DNA from: Sphingomonas abietis
Lineage (GTDB): Bacteria; Pseudomonadota; Alphaproteobacteria; Sphingomonadales; Sphingomonadaceae
Assembly: GCF_027625475.1 (NCBI RefSeq)
Contig: NZ_CP115174.1
Location: 3,135,001 to 3,199,000 of the forward strand
Length of the DNA: 64,000 nucleotides
Direction: 5' to 3'
The notes below the pieces were generated by a model. That model did not search any database. It saw only the letters and a list, made by a program, of their open reading frames with translations, and had not been told where the DNA came from. This document shows, piece by piece, positions 42,542-50,399 of this stretch (within the stretch, counting starts at the first letter, position 1; every line of letters starts with the position of its first letter). The position numbers were made by a program, and so were the translations under genes.

Positions 42542-42880
42542 ATGGATATCGCATCGTGGCAAGCCCAGCTCAGGAAGGGTGCAACCGAACTGGTCGTGCT
42601 GTCGATATTGATTCACGGCGAAGCTTACGGCCTGCAAATTCTTCAAGCCGCGAACGCCAATGGCGATCTGGTAACGGATGGCGCACTCTACCCTTTGCTG
42701 AGCCGGTTAGAGAAAAGCGGAAAAATCGCTGCCCATTGGGTCATTCCCGATGGAGGTGGAAATCCCCGCAAATATTACGAACTGACCTTGGAGGGCCGCG
42801 CCCTCGTTACCGACATGCAAACCGTGTGGGTCCACTTCCGGACGAATATCGCTGCTTTGGTGGAGGACAATGATGCGTGA
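42542..42880 (+). CDS. PadR family transcriptional regulator
   Basis: A 112-residue winged-helix repressor: RKGATELVVLSILIHGEAYGLQIL, TDGALYPLLSRLEKSGKIAAHW and GNPRKYYELTLEGRALV are the standard PadR blocks. It overlaps the next gene by 11 bases. PadR-type regulators are often paired with a HAAS-domain membrane protein as here. Coding GC in this pair is visibly lower than in the neighbours, suggesting transfer. Confidence 0.93.
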   Translation: MDIASWQAQLRKGATELVVLSILIHGEAYGLQILQAANANGDLVTDGALYPLLSRLEKSGKIAAHWVIPDGGGNPRKYYELTLEGRALVTDMQTVWVHFRTNIAALVEDNDA

Positions 42881-43466
42881 TGCCGAAACCCGAGATCATG
42901 AAATCGATGCCTATGTCCGCAAGCTGCTCTGGGCGCTTCAGAGCATTGGTCTGGAAGACCGCCTCGCAATTTCAAGCGAGATCCATAGCCATCTCACAGA
43001 TTGCAACATGTCGGGCATCGATACTCTGACAGCAGCAATCGCGCGGCTCGGTCCCCCGCATCGGCTCGCGCGACGCTATGTCGAGGAATATGAACTTGCT
43101 GGAGCGGTAAGTCGGGCCGGCCCTGCCCAACTTCTGCTCAACATGATCCATCGCGCGTCACGCAGTTTGACCGCGTTGGGGGCAGCCTTTGCCACGCTGA
43201 TATTGTATCTTTTTGCCGCTGCGTTTGGCGTGATCGCCGTGGCGAAGCCAATCGTGCCAAACAACGTCGGAGCTTGGCACAGTGCGGATGGCTGGGAAGC
43301 AGGCTTGGTTGCCTCGCCTCCCGCAGATAGCAGCGATGTCCTGGGCCTTTGGATAATCCCGATCGCCGTAGCACTTGCGCTCGCAACATATCTCATTGGA
43401 ACCCGCTTGCTTCGCACTGTCGCCGGCAAGTTGCTGTCTACGCCCATCGAGCCAGCATCCTCCTAA
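42870..43466 (+). CDS. HAAS-domain membrane protein paired with PadR
   Basis: A 198-residue protein. The N-terminal 75 residues (IDAYVRKLLWALQSIGLEDRLAISSEIHSHLTD, AIARLGPPHRLARRYVEEYEL) form a helical HAAS/DUF1700-like domain. Two membrane spans follow (about 100-125, LGAAFATLILYLFAAAFGVIAV; about 160-180, IIPIAVALALATYLIG). It is co-transcribed with padR. The signal or effect is unknown. Confidence 0.8.
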   Translation: MMRDAETRDHEIDAYVRKLLWALQSIGLEDRLAISSEIHSHLTDCNMSGIDTLTAAIARLGPPHRLARRYVEEYELAGAVSRAGPAQLLLNMIHRASRSLTALGAAFATLILYLFAAAFGVIAVAKPIVPNNVGAWHSADGWEAGLVASPPADSSDVLGLWIIPIAVALALATYLIGTRLLRTVAGKLLSTPIEPASS

Positions 43467-43623
43467 GGATGGCGCAAAAGAATTCCCTGTGCGGCAGCAT
43501 ATAAACATCAACGATCTCGCTGGCTTAGCTGCGGCATAAGACCGTTGCGCAATATCTATTTTCCGATGCAGCGATGCCAAGAGCAGTCCACCCAAACCGC
43601 CGCCTTCCCCACGATCGGCCCGT

Positions 43624-43785
43624 TCAATCGGCCTGCATCACCGCCAGTTCGTTCCCGGAAGGATCGCGGAAGTGGAAGCGCCGGCCCCCATATTCGGGCA
43701 CCGGCAAAGGCAGTCCCCGCGCGACCGAGCGGGCCGACAGCCACGCTTCCACGATCACCGGATCAATGCCCTGATGGATCATCAT
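43624..43785 (-). pseudogene. Chimeric gene remnant: acetyltransferase start joined to VOC-protein tail
   Basis: A 53-residue frame. Its first part, DPVIVEAWLSARSVARGLPLPVPEYGG, resembles the N-terminus of a GNAT-type acetyltransferase. Its last part, GRRFHFRDPSGNELAVMQAD, is nearly identical to the tail of the VOC protein at 44763-45113 (GGRRFHFRDPSGNELAVMEAD). The DNA match runs 43636-43687 against 44775-44826. It looks like a deletion or recombination scar that fused two genes at a shared GG. Probably non-functional. Confidence 0.7.
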
Positions 43786-43888
43786 CCCTCACGAATGGAA
43801 TGGTAGCGATCTTCGAGCGGCGGTCGCGACGCGATCTAGAGCCGATCGACATTCGGATGGGCGGAATATCGCGTGATCGTTTCGTTTC

Positions 43889-43985
43889 AGACCGTCCTGC
43901 TGAACTTGCTTCAGCATGACGGTCTCCTCCGGCGCGCTCAGCGCCAAGCTTCGCTGGGATCCTGAAACAGGTTCGGGATGACGAC
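43889..43985. repeat. Palindromic repeat cluster in accessory spacer
   Basis: AGACCGTC (43889-43896) pairs with GACGGTCT (43918-43925), with an inner TGCTGAA / TTCAGCA stem. It is followed by a GGATCCTGAAACAGGTTC...GGATGACGACC segment of the common alphaproteobacterial palindrome type. The spacer 43467-44085 otherwise holds only the gene remnant at 43624-43785. Confidence 0.75.
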
Positions 43986-44085
43986 CGCTTCAGGCGTGGA
44001 TCGCAGCCTGATCCGCTGAATGTCGATCGCCTCTCGATCGGTCACCGCGCCGGTGCGGACAGGCTCCCGCGCCTTTGCCCGTGGT

Positions 44086-44541
44086 TCAGTCCGCCGACTT
44101 GATCACCAGAAATTTGCTCTCAATGGTCGCTTCGCTGTGGGTGTAATCCGTGCCCGTGGCGAGGCTGGCGAACGGAGCGCCGCCTTCTTCCCGTTCGCTG
44201 ACCAGATGAGTGCCGGCAACTTGGCCGAGATAAAGGACGCCGTTACCGCCTTTGGCTTTGGCCAAATGGGCAATCCGTTGGCTTCGCAAAGGGTTGCCCG
44301 TGGCAGGAGACGCCACGCGATCATCCCGTATCATTCCAACGACTTTATACTTTCCGGCAGGCAGACCATCGGAATAGACCGCGATGCCGCCGACATCATG
44401 GGATTGGCCCCGGCCGCCTTCGATGATCGGCGCAGGGTCGTTGACCGCTTCGAATATGGAGCCCGCGAACGCAGGCGCCGTGACGGACGACAGCGCGCCA
44501 AGAGGGAGGGAAATGACCAGAAAACGCGCCATACGCTTCAT
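44086..44541 (-). CDS. Secreted protein of unknown function
   Basis: A 151-residue product with a signal peptide (MKRMARFLVISLPLGALSSVTAPAFAG). The mature domain is beta-rich, with GGIAVYSDGLPAGKYKVVGMIRDDRV and a C-terminal FLVIKSAD. The pattern (a value described as scalable and returned with a label-like end) recalls small periplasmic proteins, but no family is certain. GGAGG lies 5 bases before the ATG. A promoter-like TTGACA/TATCTT pair precedes it. Confidence 0.75.
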   Translation of the reverse strand: MKRMARFLVISLPLGALSSVTAPAFAGSIFEAVNDPAPIIEGGRGQSHDVGGIAVYSDGLPAGKYKVVGMIRDDRVASPATGNPLRSQRIAHLAKAKGGNGVLYLGQVAGTHLVSEREEGGAPFASLATGTDYTHSEATIESKFLVIKSAD

Positions 44542-44563
44542 ATCGACCTCCATCGTCGTCGCG

Positions 44564-44591
44564 AAGATATGCCTTGATATTAGGTTGTCAA
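44564..44591 (-). promoter_or_regulatory. Sigma-70-type promoter for the secreted protein gene
   Basis: On the minus strand TTGACA (44586-44591) and TATCTT (44564-44569) are 16 bases apart. They lie 23-50 bases upstream of the ATG at 44541, in a locally AT-rich stretch. The match to a vegetative promoter is good for this GC-rich background. Confidence 0.55.
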
Positions 44592-44762
44592 TTGAAATGG
44601 ACTAAATTCTTCCCTGCCCGACGGGCTCGCTTGTGCAACGATGATCATTCTACCGCGACGTCAATGCCTTGACCGATGCAAAAGGCCGCTGCGGGCTGTC
44701 GGTTTCTCGCCGCCGCATTTCTGACAAACGCCCGAGCCTCCCGCCCATACCGAACCATCCGC

Positions 44763-45113
44763 TCAATCCGCCTCCATCACCGCCAGTTCGTTCCCGGAGG
44801 GGTCGCGAAAGTGGAAGCGCCGGCCGCCGGGGAAAGCGAAGATCGGCCGCACCACCGTGCCGCCCGCCGCCTCGACCTTGTCCGGCCAGCTATCGAGATC
44901 CGTCACATCGATCACCGGCAGCGGCGCCCGGGTCGCTTCCGCCGCGTCGCCCTGGAGGCCGAGATCGACGTCGCCCGTCATCGTTGACGCATAGCTCGGC
45001 CCGAACGCGGTCATCAGCCAGCCGAATGCCAGCTCGTAGAAGCTCTTCGCCACCGCGGTGTCCGCGACGGGGAGTTCGACATAGTTGATCCGGGCGGTGC
45101 TGATCTCCGTCAT
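44763..45113 (-). CDS. VOC (glyoxalase/bleomycin resistance-like) family protein
   Basis: A 116-residue protein with two beta-alpha-beta-beta-beta units: ARINYVELPVADTAVAKSFYELAFGW at the start and GGTVVRPIFAFPGGRRFHFRDPSGNELAVMEAD at the end. The final EL(A/W) metal-site region is typical. Substrate unknown. Its tail is duplicated at 43636-43687 in a gene remnant. It diverges from the radical SAM gene. Confidence 0.9.
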   Translation of the reverse strand: MTEISTARINYVELPVADTAVAKSFYELAFGWLMTAFGPSYASTMTGDVDLGLQGDAAEATRAPLPVIDVTDLDSWPDKVEAAGGTVVRPIFAFPGGRRFHFRDPSGNELAVMEAD

Positions 45114-45169
45114 CGTGCGAATCCTCCAATGTTCTTTCTTTGTTCTGCTCGATCCGCTACGCTTTGTCA

Positions 45170-46270
45170 ATGTCGAAGGTCATACCGAGTCGGTTTCCAG
45201 AGCAGCGGGCGGGACGCGGCGCGACGGTCAATGATCGACCCCAGCGCTTCGGGCTGCCGGCGCGCGAGGCCGACGGGGACTGGCTGGATCAGCGCGAAGA
45301 GGTCGATGGCGCGGCCCCGCCGCTGCGCACCACCGTCACCCTCGAGACGCCGCGCACGATCATCACGCGCAACGCGTCGCCCGATGTCGGCTTCGATCGC
45401 TCGATCAATCCCTATCGGGGGTGCGAGCATGGCTGCATCTACTGCTTCGCGCGGCCAAGCCATGCCTTCCACGACCTTTCCCCCGGCCTCGATTTCGAGA
45501 CCCGGCTGTTCGCCAAGCCCGATGCACCGGAGTTGTTGAAGCGCGAGCTGGCCGCCGCGAACTACCAGTGCCGGCCGATCGCGTTCGGCACCAACACCGA
45601 TCCCTATCAGCCGATCGAGGCGCGCTATCGCATCACCCGCGCCTGCCTGGAGGTGCTGGCCGGCTGTCGCCATCCGTTGACAATCACCACCAAGTCCGAT
45701 CGGGTGCTGGCCGACATCGACCTGCTGAAGGACATGGCGCGTGACCGGCTGGCGGCGGTGGCGATGTCGATCACCACGCTCGATGCCAAGACGGCACGGA
45801 CGCTGGAGCCCCGCGCCCCGCATCCCGAACGGCGGCTGACGGCGGTGCGGCGGCTGGCGGATGCGGGCGTGCCGGTACATGTCTCGATCGCGCCGGTGGT
45901 GCCGCAGATCACCGATCACGAGATCGAGCATCTCGTCGAGCGCGCGGCGGAGGCTGGCGCGCGCGGCGTGTTCTTCCTGCCGGTTCGCCTGCCGCACGAG
46001 GTCGCGCCGTTGTTTCGCGCTTGGCTGGAGGCACATCATCCCGATCGCGCCGCCAAGGTGATGGCGACGATCCAGTCGATCCGCGGCGGGCGGGACAATG
46101 ATCCCGATTTCTTCACGCGGATGAAGGGGCAAGGGCCATGGGCGGATCTCATCCGCACCCGGATGCAGATCGCCAGCCGCAAGCATGGCCTTGGCCGCGA
46201 ACGGCTCCAGCTGCGCACCGATCTGTTCCGGCCGCCGGTGCTGCCCGGCACCCAGATGTCGCTGTTTTAG
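45170..46270 (+). CDS. PA0069-type radical SAM protein
   Basis: A 366-residue radical SAM enzyme, related to spore photoproduct lyase-like and PA0069 proteins. The cluster motif is CEHGCIYC (C-x3-C-x2-C), in INPYRGCEHGCIYCFARPSHAF. FGTNTDPYQPIEARYRITR and ITTKSDRVLADIDLLKDMA are family blocks. The reaction is not established. The start MSKVIPSRF is chosen because the upstream in-frame ATG reads through non-conserved sequence. Confidence 0.92.
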   Translation: MSKVIPSRFPEQRAGRGATVNDRPQRFGLPAREADGDWLDQREEVDGAAPPLRTTVTLETPRTIITRNASPDVGFDRSINPYRGCEHGCIYCFARPSHAFHDLSPGLDFETRLFAKPDAPELLKRELAAANYQCRPIAFGTNTDPYQPIEARYRITRACLEVLAGCRHPLTITTKSDRVLADIDLLKDMARDRLAAVAMSITTLDAKTARTLEPRAPHPERRLTAVRRLADAGVPVHVSIAPVVPQITDHEIEHLVERAAEAGARGVFFLPVRLPHEVAPLFRAWLEAHHPDRAAKVMATIQSIRGGRDNDPDFFTRMKGQGPWADLIRTRMQIASRKHGLGRERLQLRTDLFRPPVLPGTQMSLF

Positions 46271-46332
46271 GCTGACGGCATCCGGATCCGCCTGGCTCCC
46301 CCCCTAAGGAGGCGAGCCAGGCAGCGCGCCGT

Positions 46333-46665
46333 TTATTTGATCTTGAGCTTGTTGGGGCCGCGCTGGGCGTCGTCCTTCTGGTGGATGATGCCACGATCGG
46401 CCTGATCCTGGAGGCCGGTCAGCCGTGCCTTGTCCGCCGCGGTGAGGCCCTGCGGGTGGCGCGCCCGCATCTGCGCGACTGCGGCACGGATCGACGCCTG
46501 CTGCGCGCGCAGACTTGCGGCCTCCGCATGGGTGAGCTTGCCCGAACGCAGGCCCGCATCGATGCGCCGTTCCTGATTGAGCTGGCGGACATTGACCGGC
46601 TTGGCCGCGACCAGCCCCGAGGTGACCAGCGCGCCGAGCGTAAGGGCGATAAGGGTGCGTTTCAT
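46333..46665 (-). CDS. Small exported Ala/Arg-rich helical protein, unknown
   Basis: A 110-residue product with a signal peptide (MKRTLIALTLGALVTSGLVAA). A helical, charged mature part follows: RQLNQERRIDAGLRSGKLTHAEAASLRAQQASIRAAVAQMRAR. The RIDAGLRSGxLTxxEAxxLR pattern is seen in many small sphingomonad exported proteins. AGGAG lies 6 bases before the ATG. Function unknown. Confidence 0.8.
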   Translation of the reverse strand: MKRTLIALTLGALVTSGLVAAKPVNVRQLNQERRIDAGLRSGKLTHAEAASLRAQQASIRAAVAQMRARHPQGLTAADKARLTGLQDQADRGIIHQKDDAQRGPNKLKIK

Positions 46666-46906
46666 GCGATGCTCCTGACTGCACGGGCCTCGGCCCATAA
46701 GGATGGGGACAACGGCGAGGCGGCCAGAAGGGTCCGTCCGGAGCGATCTATCCGCGCAATCCATCGTCGCGATGCCGGCCACCGCCCGCCGCCACGGCCG
46801 ATGCCGCGAGCAGCGTAGACATTGGTCGCAATCCTGCAGTGCGCCGCCGATTCTCCATGTTTCCTTTACCACGGCGGCACAGCGTCTCCTGCAAAGACAT
46901 GGGAGA

Positions 46907-47353
46907 ATGCCGGTGCTGGATGGACAGGATGACAGGCCGGACATTGCCGCATCCGGGCCGCCGGCGATGCCCGTCGCCAGCCAGGATGGCGCGATGGACG
47001 TCCATTATGACGACGAGCGGCGGATCATCCGGATCGATTGCCATGGGGTGTGGACCCCGGCCCAGGTCGATGCCTGTTTCGACGAGCTGAAGACGCTGAT
47101 CGGCGAGATGCGCACGCGCCTGAACCGGGTCCGGGTGTTTGTCGACCGGCGCCTCGCCGTGCCGCAACCGATGCCGACGGTCGAGCGCCTGAAGCAGCAT
47201 GTCATGCAGGAATATCGGCCGAACGACCGGATCGCGGTCGTCGTCGACAGCAGCCTCGCCAAGATGCAGCTCAGGGATCAGCTCGATCCGCAGACCCATA
47301 AATTATTCCTGTCCGGCCATGCCGCCGCAACCTGGCTGTCCGCGCATGACTAA
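46907..47353 (+). CDS. Small SpoIIAA/STAS-like protein (copy 1)
   Basis: Up to 148 residues. The conserved core starts at MDVHYDDERRIIRIDCHGVWTPAQVDACFDELKTLI and continues RVRVFVDRRLAVPQPMPTVERL. NDRIAVVVDSSLAKMQLRDQLDPQTHKLFLSGHAAATWL ends it. The strand-helix order fits a SpoIIAA/STAS-like fold. The start is unclear: GTG and ATG codons at 46907 or 46994 are possible. It overlaps copy 2 by 8 bases. Function unknown. Confidence 0.75.
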   Translation: MPVLDGQDDRPDIAASGPPAMPVASQDGAMDVHYDDERRIIRIDCHGVWTPAQVDACFDELKTLIGEMRTRLNRVRVFVDRRLAVPQPMPTVERLKQHVMQEYRPNDRIAVVVDSSLAKMQLRDQLDPQTHKLFLSGHAAATWLSAHD

Positions 47354-47750
47354 CATGACGACCGCCGCGGCGCCGCTCGATCCCCTGCTCAACGGCCTTT
47401 CCATTCAGCATGATGCGGCCAGCGACTTCATCTTCATCGCGGGATCGGGGTTCCTCCAGGTCGAGCAATTCGATGCCATGTTCGCCACGGTCGGCGACCT
47501 CGTCCGCGCCTGCCACAGGCGATCGGGCAAGGTTCGGATATTGGTCGATAACCGCGATATTCTCCTGCATAGCCCGGAGGCTGCGGAACGGCTGAGGCGC
47601 GGCGCGCTCAGCCTCTACGAGGATGGCGACCGGATCGCGATCATCGTGGAATCCGCGCTCGCCCGGATGCAGCTGCGCCGGCTGCTCGATCCCCGCACCC
47701 ATCGGCTGTTCGAGACCCGCGCCAACGCGATCGCCTGGCTGGCGCAATGA
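47346..47750 (+). CDS. Small SpoIIAA/STAS-like protein (copy 2)
   Basis: A 134-residue protein paralogous to the gene before it. DAASDFIFIAGSGFLQVEQFDAMFATVGDLV, VRILVDNRDILLHSPEAAERLR and GDRIAIIVESALARMQLRRLLDPRTHRLFETRANAIAWL align block by block. The ends RMQLRRLLDPRTH and KMQLRDQLDPQTH are the best conserved parts. The pair overlaps by 8 bases, so a tandem duplication with translational coupling is likely. It is convergent with btuD. Confidence 0.78.
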   Translation: MTNMTTAAAPLDPLLNGLSIQHDAASDFIFIAGSGFLQVEQFDAMFATVGDLVRACHRRSGKVRILVDNRDILLHSPEAAERLRRGALSLYEDGDRIAIIVESALARMQLRRLLDPRTHRLFETRANAIAWLAQ

Positions 47751-47772
47751 GCCCGGCGGCGATCGACGGACC

Positions 47773-48540
47773 TCAGCGGCCGAAACGGATCGAGACGCCC
47801 TCCTGATCCCGCACGACACGGGCGCGGACATCGTAGAGCCGTTCCAGCACGTCGCTTACCAGGATGGCGGCTGCCGGGCCGGCGGCGAGCAGCTGCCCGT
47901 CCCGCACCGCCACCACATCGTCCGCCACGCGCAGCGCCAGATCGAGATCGTGGATCGCCATGATCACGGTGCGGCCGGCGTCGGCGCGCGCGCGCAGGCG
48001 CGCCACGGCATCGATCGCATGGCGGGGATCGAGCCCGGCGGTCGGCTCGTCGACGATCAGCAGTTCGGGATCGGCGACGGTCGCGCGGGCCAGCATCGCG
48101 CGCGCCAGCTCGCCGCCCGAGAGGCTGGTCGCGGGGCGATCGCGCAGCTCGAGCAGATCATGGTCGGCCAGGGCGCGGTCGATCGCCCCATGCAGCGCGA
48201 GCGGCAGGTGGCCGAACGCCGGCAGGTGCGCGGTGAGGCCCAGCGCCACCACCCGCTCGACACTGATCGGCCAATCGACCTGCGGGGATTGCGGCAGATA
48301 GGCACGGCGCCGGGCGAGCGCCTTGCGGCCGATCGCGGACAAGGGTTCGCCGCCCAGCCGGACCTCGCCGGCATCCGGCGGCAACAGCCCGGCGGCGACC
48401 GACAGCAGGCTGCTCTTGCCGGCGCCATTGGGGCCGATCAGCGCGGTCAGCCGGCCGCCCGCGAAGCTGATGGAGACGCCGTTCAGCACCGGCCGCCTGC
48501 CTCGGCTGAGATGGATGTCGCGGAGGGTCAGGTCGGTCAT
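47773..48540 (-). CDS. btuD: Vitamin B12 ABC transporter ATPase
   Basis: A 255-residue ABC ATPase: Walker A IGPNGAGKSS, signature SLSGGELARAMLARA, Walker B ELLIVDEPTAGLD and the switch histidine in AIHDLDLALRVADD. The fold is that of the iron-siderophore/B12 (FecE/BtuD) class. It overlaps the permease gene by 4 bases. The B12 riboswitch and btuB upstream in the same operon point to cobalamin rather than iron. Confidence 0.9.
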   Translation of the reverse strand: MTDLTLRDIHLSRGRRPVLNGVSISFAGGRLTALIGPNGAGKSSLLSVAAGLLPPDAGEVRLGGEPLSAIGRKALARRRAYLPQSPQVDWPISVERVVALGLTAHLPAFGHLPLALHGAIDRALADHDLLELRDRPATSLSGGELARAMLARATVADPELLIVDEPTAGLDPRHAIDAVARLRARADAGRTVIMAIHDLDLALRVADDVVAVRDGQLLAAGPAAAILVSDVLERLYDVRARVVRDQEGVSIRFGR

Positions 48541-49526
48541 GGCGCCGTCCGCTTCAGGTGCAGCACCAGCCACAGGAAGAAGGGCGCGCCGATCAGGCTG
48601 ATCAGCACGCCGAGCCGCAGCTCCGGGCCGGACTCGGCATGGAACAGCCGCGTCGCGATATCGGCCGCGACGACGATGATCGCGCCCGCCAGCGTCGCCG
48701 GCACCAGCACGCGAACCGGCCGGTGGCCGACGGCCGGTCGCACCAGATGCGGCGCGATGAGGCCGACGAAGCCGATCGCGCCCGCCACCGCCGTCGCCGC
48801 GCCGACGCCGAGCGCGATGCCGAGCAGCGCCAGCAGGCGGGTCCGCCCGATCGCGACGCCGAGGCTCTCGGCCTGCGCCTCGCCGAGCGCCAGCGCATCG
48901 AGCGCGCGGCCGGTGGCAAAGAGCAGCGCACCGCCGATCAGGATGAACGGCGCTGCCAGCATGACATGATCCCAGCTGCGATCGGCGAGCGACCCCATCA
49001 GCCAAGTGGTGATCTCATAGGCGGCATAGGGGTTGGGGGCGAGGTTGAGCGCGAGGCTCACGCCCGCCGCCGCGATCGCCGACACCGCCGATCCGGCGAG
49101 GATCAGCGCCAGCGTGCCGCCGCTGCGCGACAGCGCGAAGGCCAGCCCGGCCGTCACCAGCCCGCCGACCAGCGCGAAGCCCGGCGCGGCCAGCGCGGTG
49201 ATGTGGGCGAAGCCGTAATAGATGGCGATCACCGCGCCGAGCGACGCCCCCGACGACACGCCGAGCAGCCCCGGTTCGGCCAGCGGATTGCGCAACAGCC
49301 CCTGCAACACCGCGCCGGACAGGCCGAGGATGCCCCCGATCAGCAGCGCCAGCACGAGCCGCGGCAGGCGGATGTCGAGCATGATCAGCCCGGCGAGATC
49401 CTGCCGGCCCGATGTCAGCCCGGCCCAGACGTCGAACGGGCTCAGCCAGACCGTGCCGGCGAGCAGCGAGATGCCGGCCAGCGCGATCAGCACCACCAGC
49501 AGCAGGGGGATGATCCAGCGGCTCAT
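48537..49526 (-). CDS. btuC: Vitamin B12 ABC transporter permease
   Basis: A 329-residue FecCD-type permease with about ten membrane helices. IRLPRLVLALLIGGILGLSGAVLQGLLRNPLAEPGLLGVSSGASLGAV is the typical N-terminal block, and GAIGFVGLIAPHLVRPAVGHRPVRVLVPATLAGAIIVVAADIATR the C-terminal one. It overlaps the ATPase downstream and the binding protein upstream by 4 bases each. Confidence 0.92.
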   Translation of the reverse strand: MSRWIIPLLLVVLIALAGISLLAGTVWLSPFDVWAGLTSGRQDLAGLIMLDIRLPRLVLALLIGGILGLSGAVLQGLLRNPLAEPGLLGVSSGASLGAVIAIYYGFAHITALAAPGFALVGGLVTAGLAFALSRSGGTLALILAGSAVSAIAAAGVSLALNLAPNPYAAYEITTWLMGSLADRSWDHVMLAAPFILIGGALLFATGRALDALALGEAQAESLGVAIGRTRLLALLGIALGVGAATAVAGAIGFVGLIAPHLVRPAVGHRPVRVLVPATLAGAIIVVAADIATRLFHAESGPELRLGVLISLIGAPFFLWLVLHLKRTAP

Positions 49527-50383
49527 CGCGACGCCGCGAAGGGCAGCGGAGGATGTGGGCGGGCCGCGGCGTCCTGGATTTGTGCGCGGAGCATCCGTGC
49601 GCCGTCGGCGGCGAAGGGCGTGCCGCAGAAATAGACCGACGGGCGCACCGCCACCGTGCGATCCGCCCAATAACGGCGGACCAGCGGATGATGGGCGACA
49701 TCGTCCCGCAGCCCCGGATGCCCCGATCCCGGCGCGCCCTGGAGCAGCAGTTCGGGCGCGGCCGCGAGCAGCACCTCCGCATCGGGCGCGCCATAGGAAG
49801 AGGCCGGCGGCTCGTCGGCGAGGTTGATCGCGCCCGCGGCACCCAGCACCGCATCGTAGAGCGAGCCCTTCTCGGCCGAGAATCCCGCCCCGTCCCATGC
49901 CGCCACCCGCACCGGCCGCACCGTCTCGCGCGCCAGCGCCGCGAGACCGGCATCCATGTGGGCGATCAAGGCTTCGCCCCGCGCCGGTTCACCGACCGCC
50001 GCCGCCACCTGCCGCGTCGCCGAACGGATATCGGCGAAGCTCATCGCCTCGGGCACTTCGAGGATCGGATAGCCGAGCCTGCGCAGCATGGCGGTCGTCG
50101 CCGGCGTGGTGAAGCTGCCGACGATCACCAGGTCGGGCTTCTGCCGCACCACCTCCTCGGCACCGCCATGGTTGATCCCGACCCGCATCGCCGCCTTCGC
50201 CATCACCGAAGTTTCGGGATCGCGCGACAGCCACGTCACCGAGGCGATGCGATCGGGCGGCAGCAGCGCCAGCACCAGCTGATCGGTGCATTGGTTGAGC
50301 GACATCACCCGCCACGGCTTCGCCACGCCCCCCGCAGGAGACGCGGCGACGGCCAGCGCGAGGATGCCGCTCGACCAGCGCAT
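49523..50383 (-). CDS. btuF: Periplasmic vitamin B12-binding protein
   Basis: A 286-residue cluster A-3 periplasmic binding protein: signal peptide MRWSSGILALAVAASPAGG, then RVMSLNQCTDQLVLALLPPDRIASVTWLSRDP and DLVIVGSFTTPATTAMLRRLGYPI. The fold is shared with iron-chelate binding proteins. The assignment to B12 rests on the operon (riboswitch, btuB, btuC, btuD). It starts 16 bases after btuB. Confidence 0.88.
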   Translation of the reverse strand: MRWSSGILALAVAASPAGGVAKPWRVMSLNQCTDQLVLALLPPDRIASVTWLSRDPETSVMAKAAMRVGINHGGAEEVVRQKPDLVIVGSFTTPATTAMLRRLGYPILEVPEAMSFADIRSATRQVAAAVGEPARGEALIAHMDAGLAALARETVRPVRVAAWDGAGFSAEKGSLYDAVLGAAGAINLADEPPASSYGAPDAEVLLAAAPELLLQGAPGSGHPGLRDDVAHHPLVRRYWADRTVAVRPSVYFCGTPFAADGARMLRAQIQDAAARPHPPLPFAASR

Positions 50384-50399
50384 CAGATCATCGTTCCGA

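Noticed and set aside
42468..46700. A mobile island or integrated element
   Set aside because: The stretch has remnants, repeats and low-GC genes, but no integrase, transposase, tRNA target or matching end repeats were found.
46703..46906. A longer start for the first STAS-like gene at 46703
   Set aside because: The added 68 residues are Arg-rich, without conservation to the paralogue and without a ribosome site. The start at 46907 or later is preferred.
47773..50383. Reading the ABC transporter as a haem or siderophore importer
   Set aside because: Its proteins are compatible with iron-chelate import, but the shared operon with btuB and the cobalamin riboswitch favours vitamin B12.
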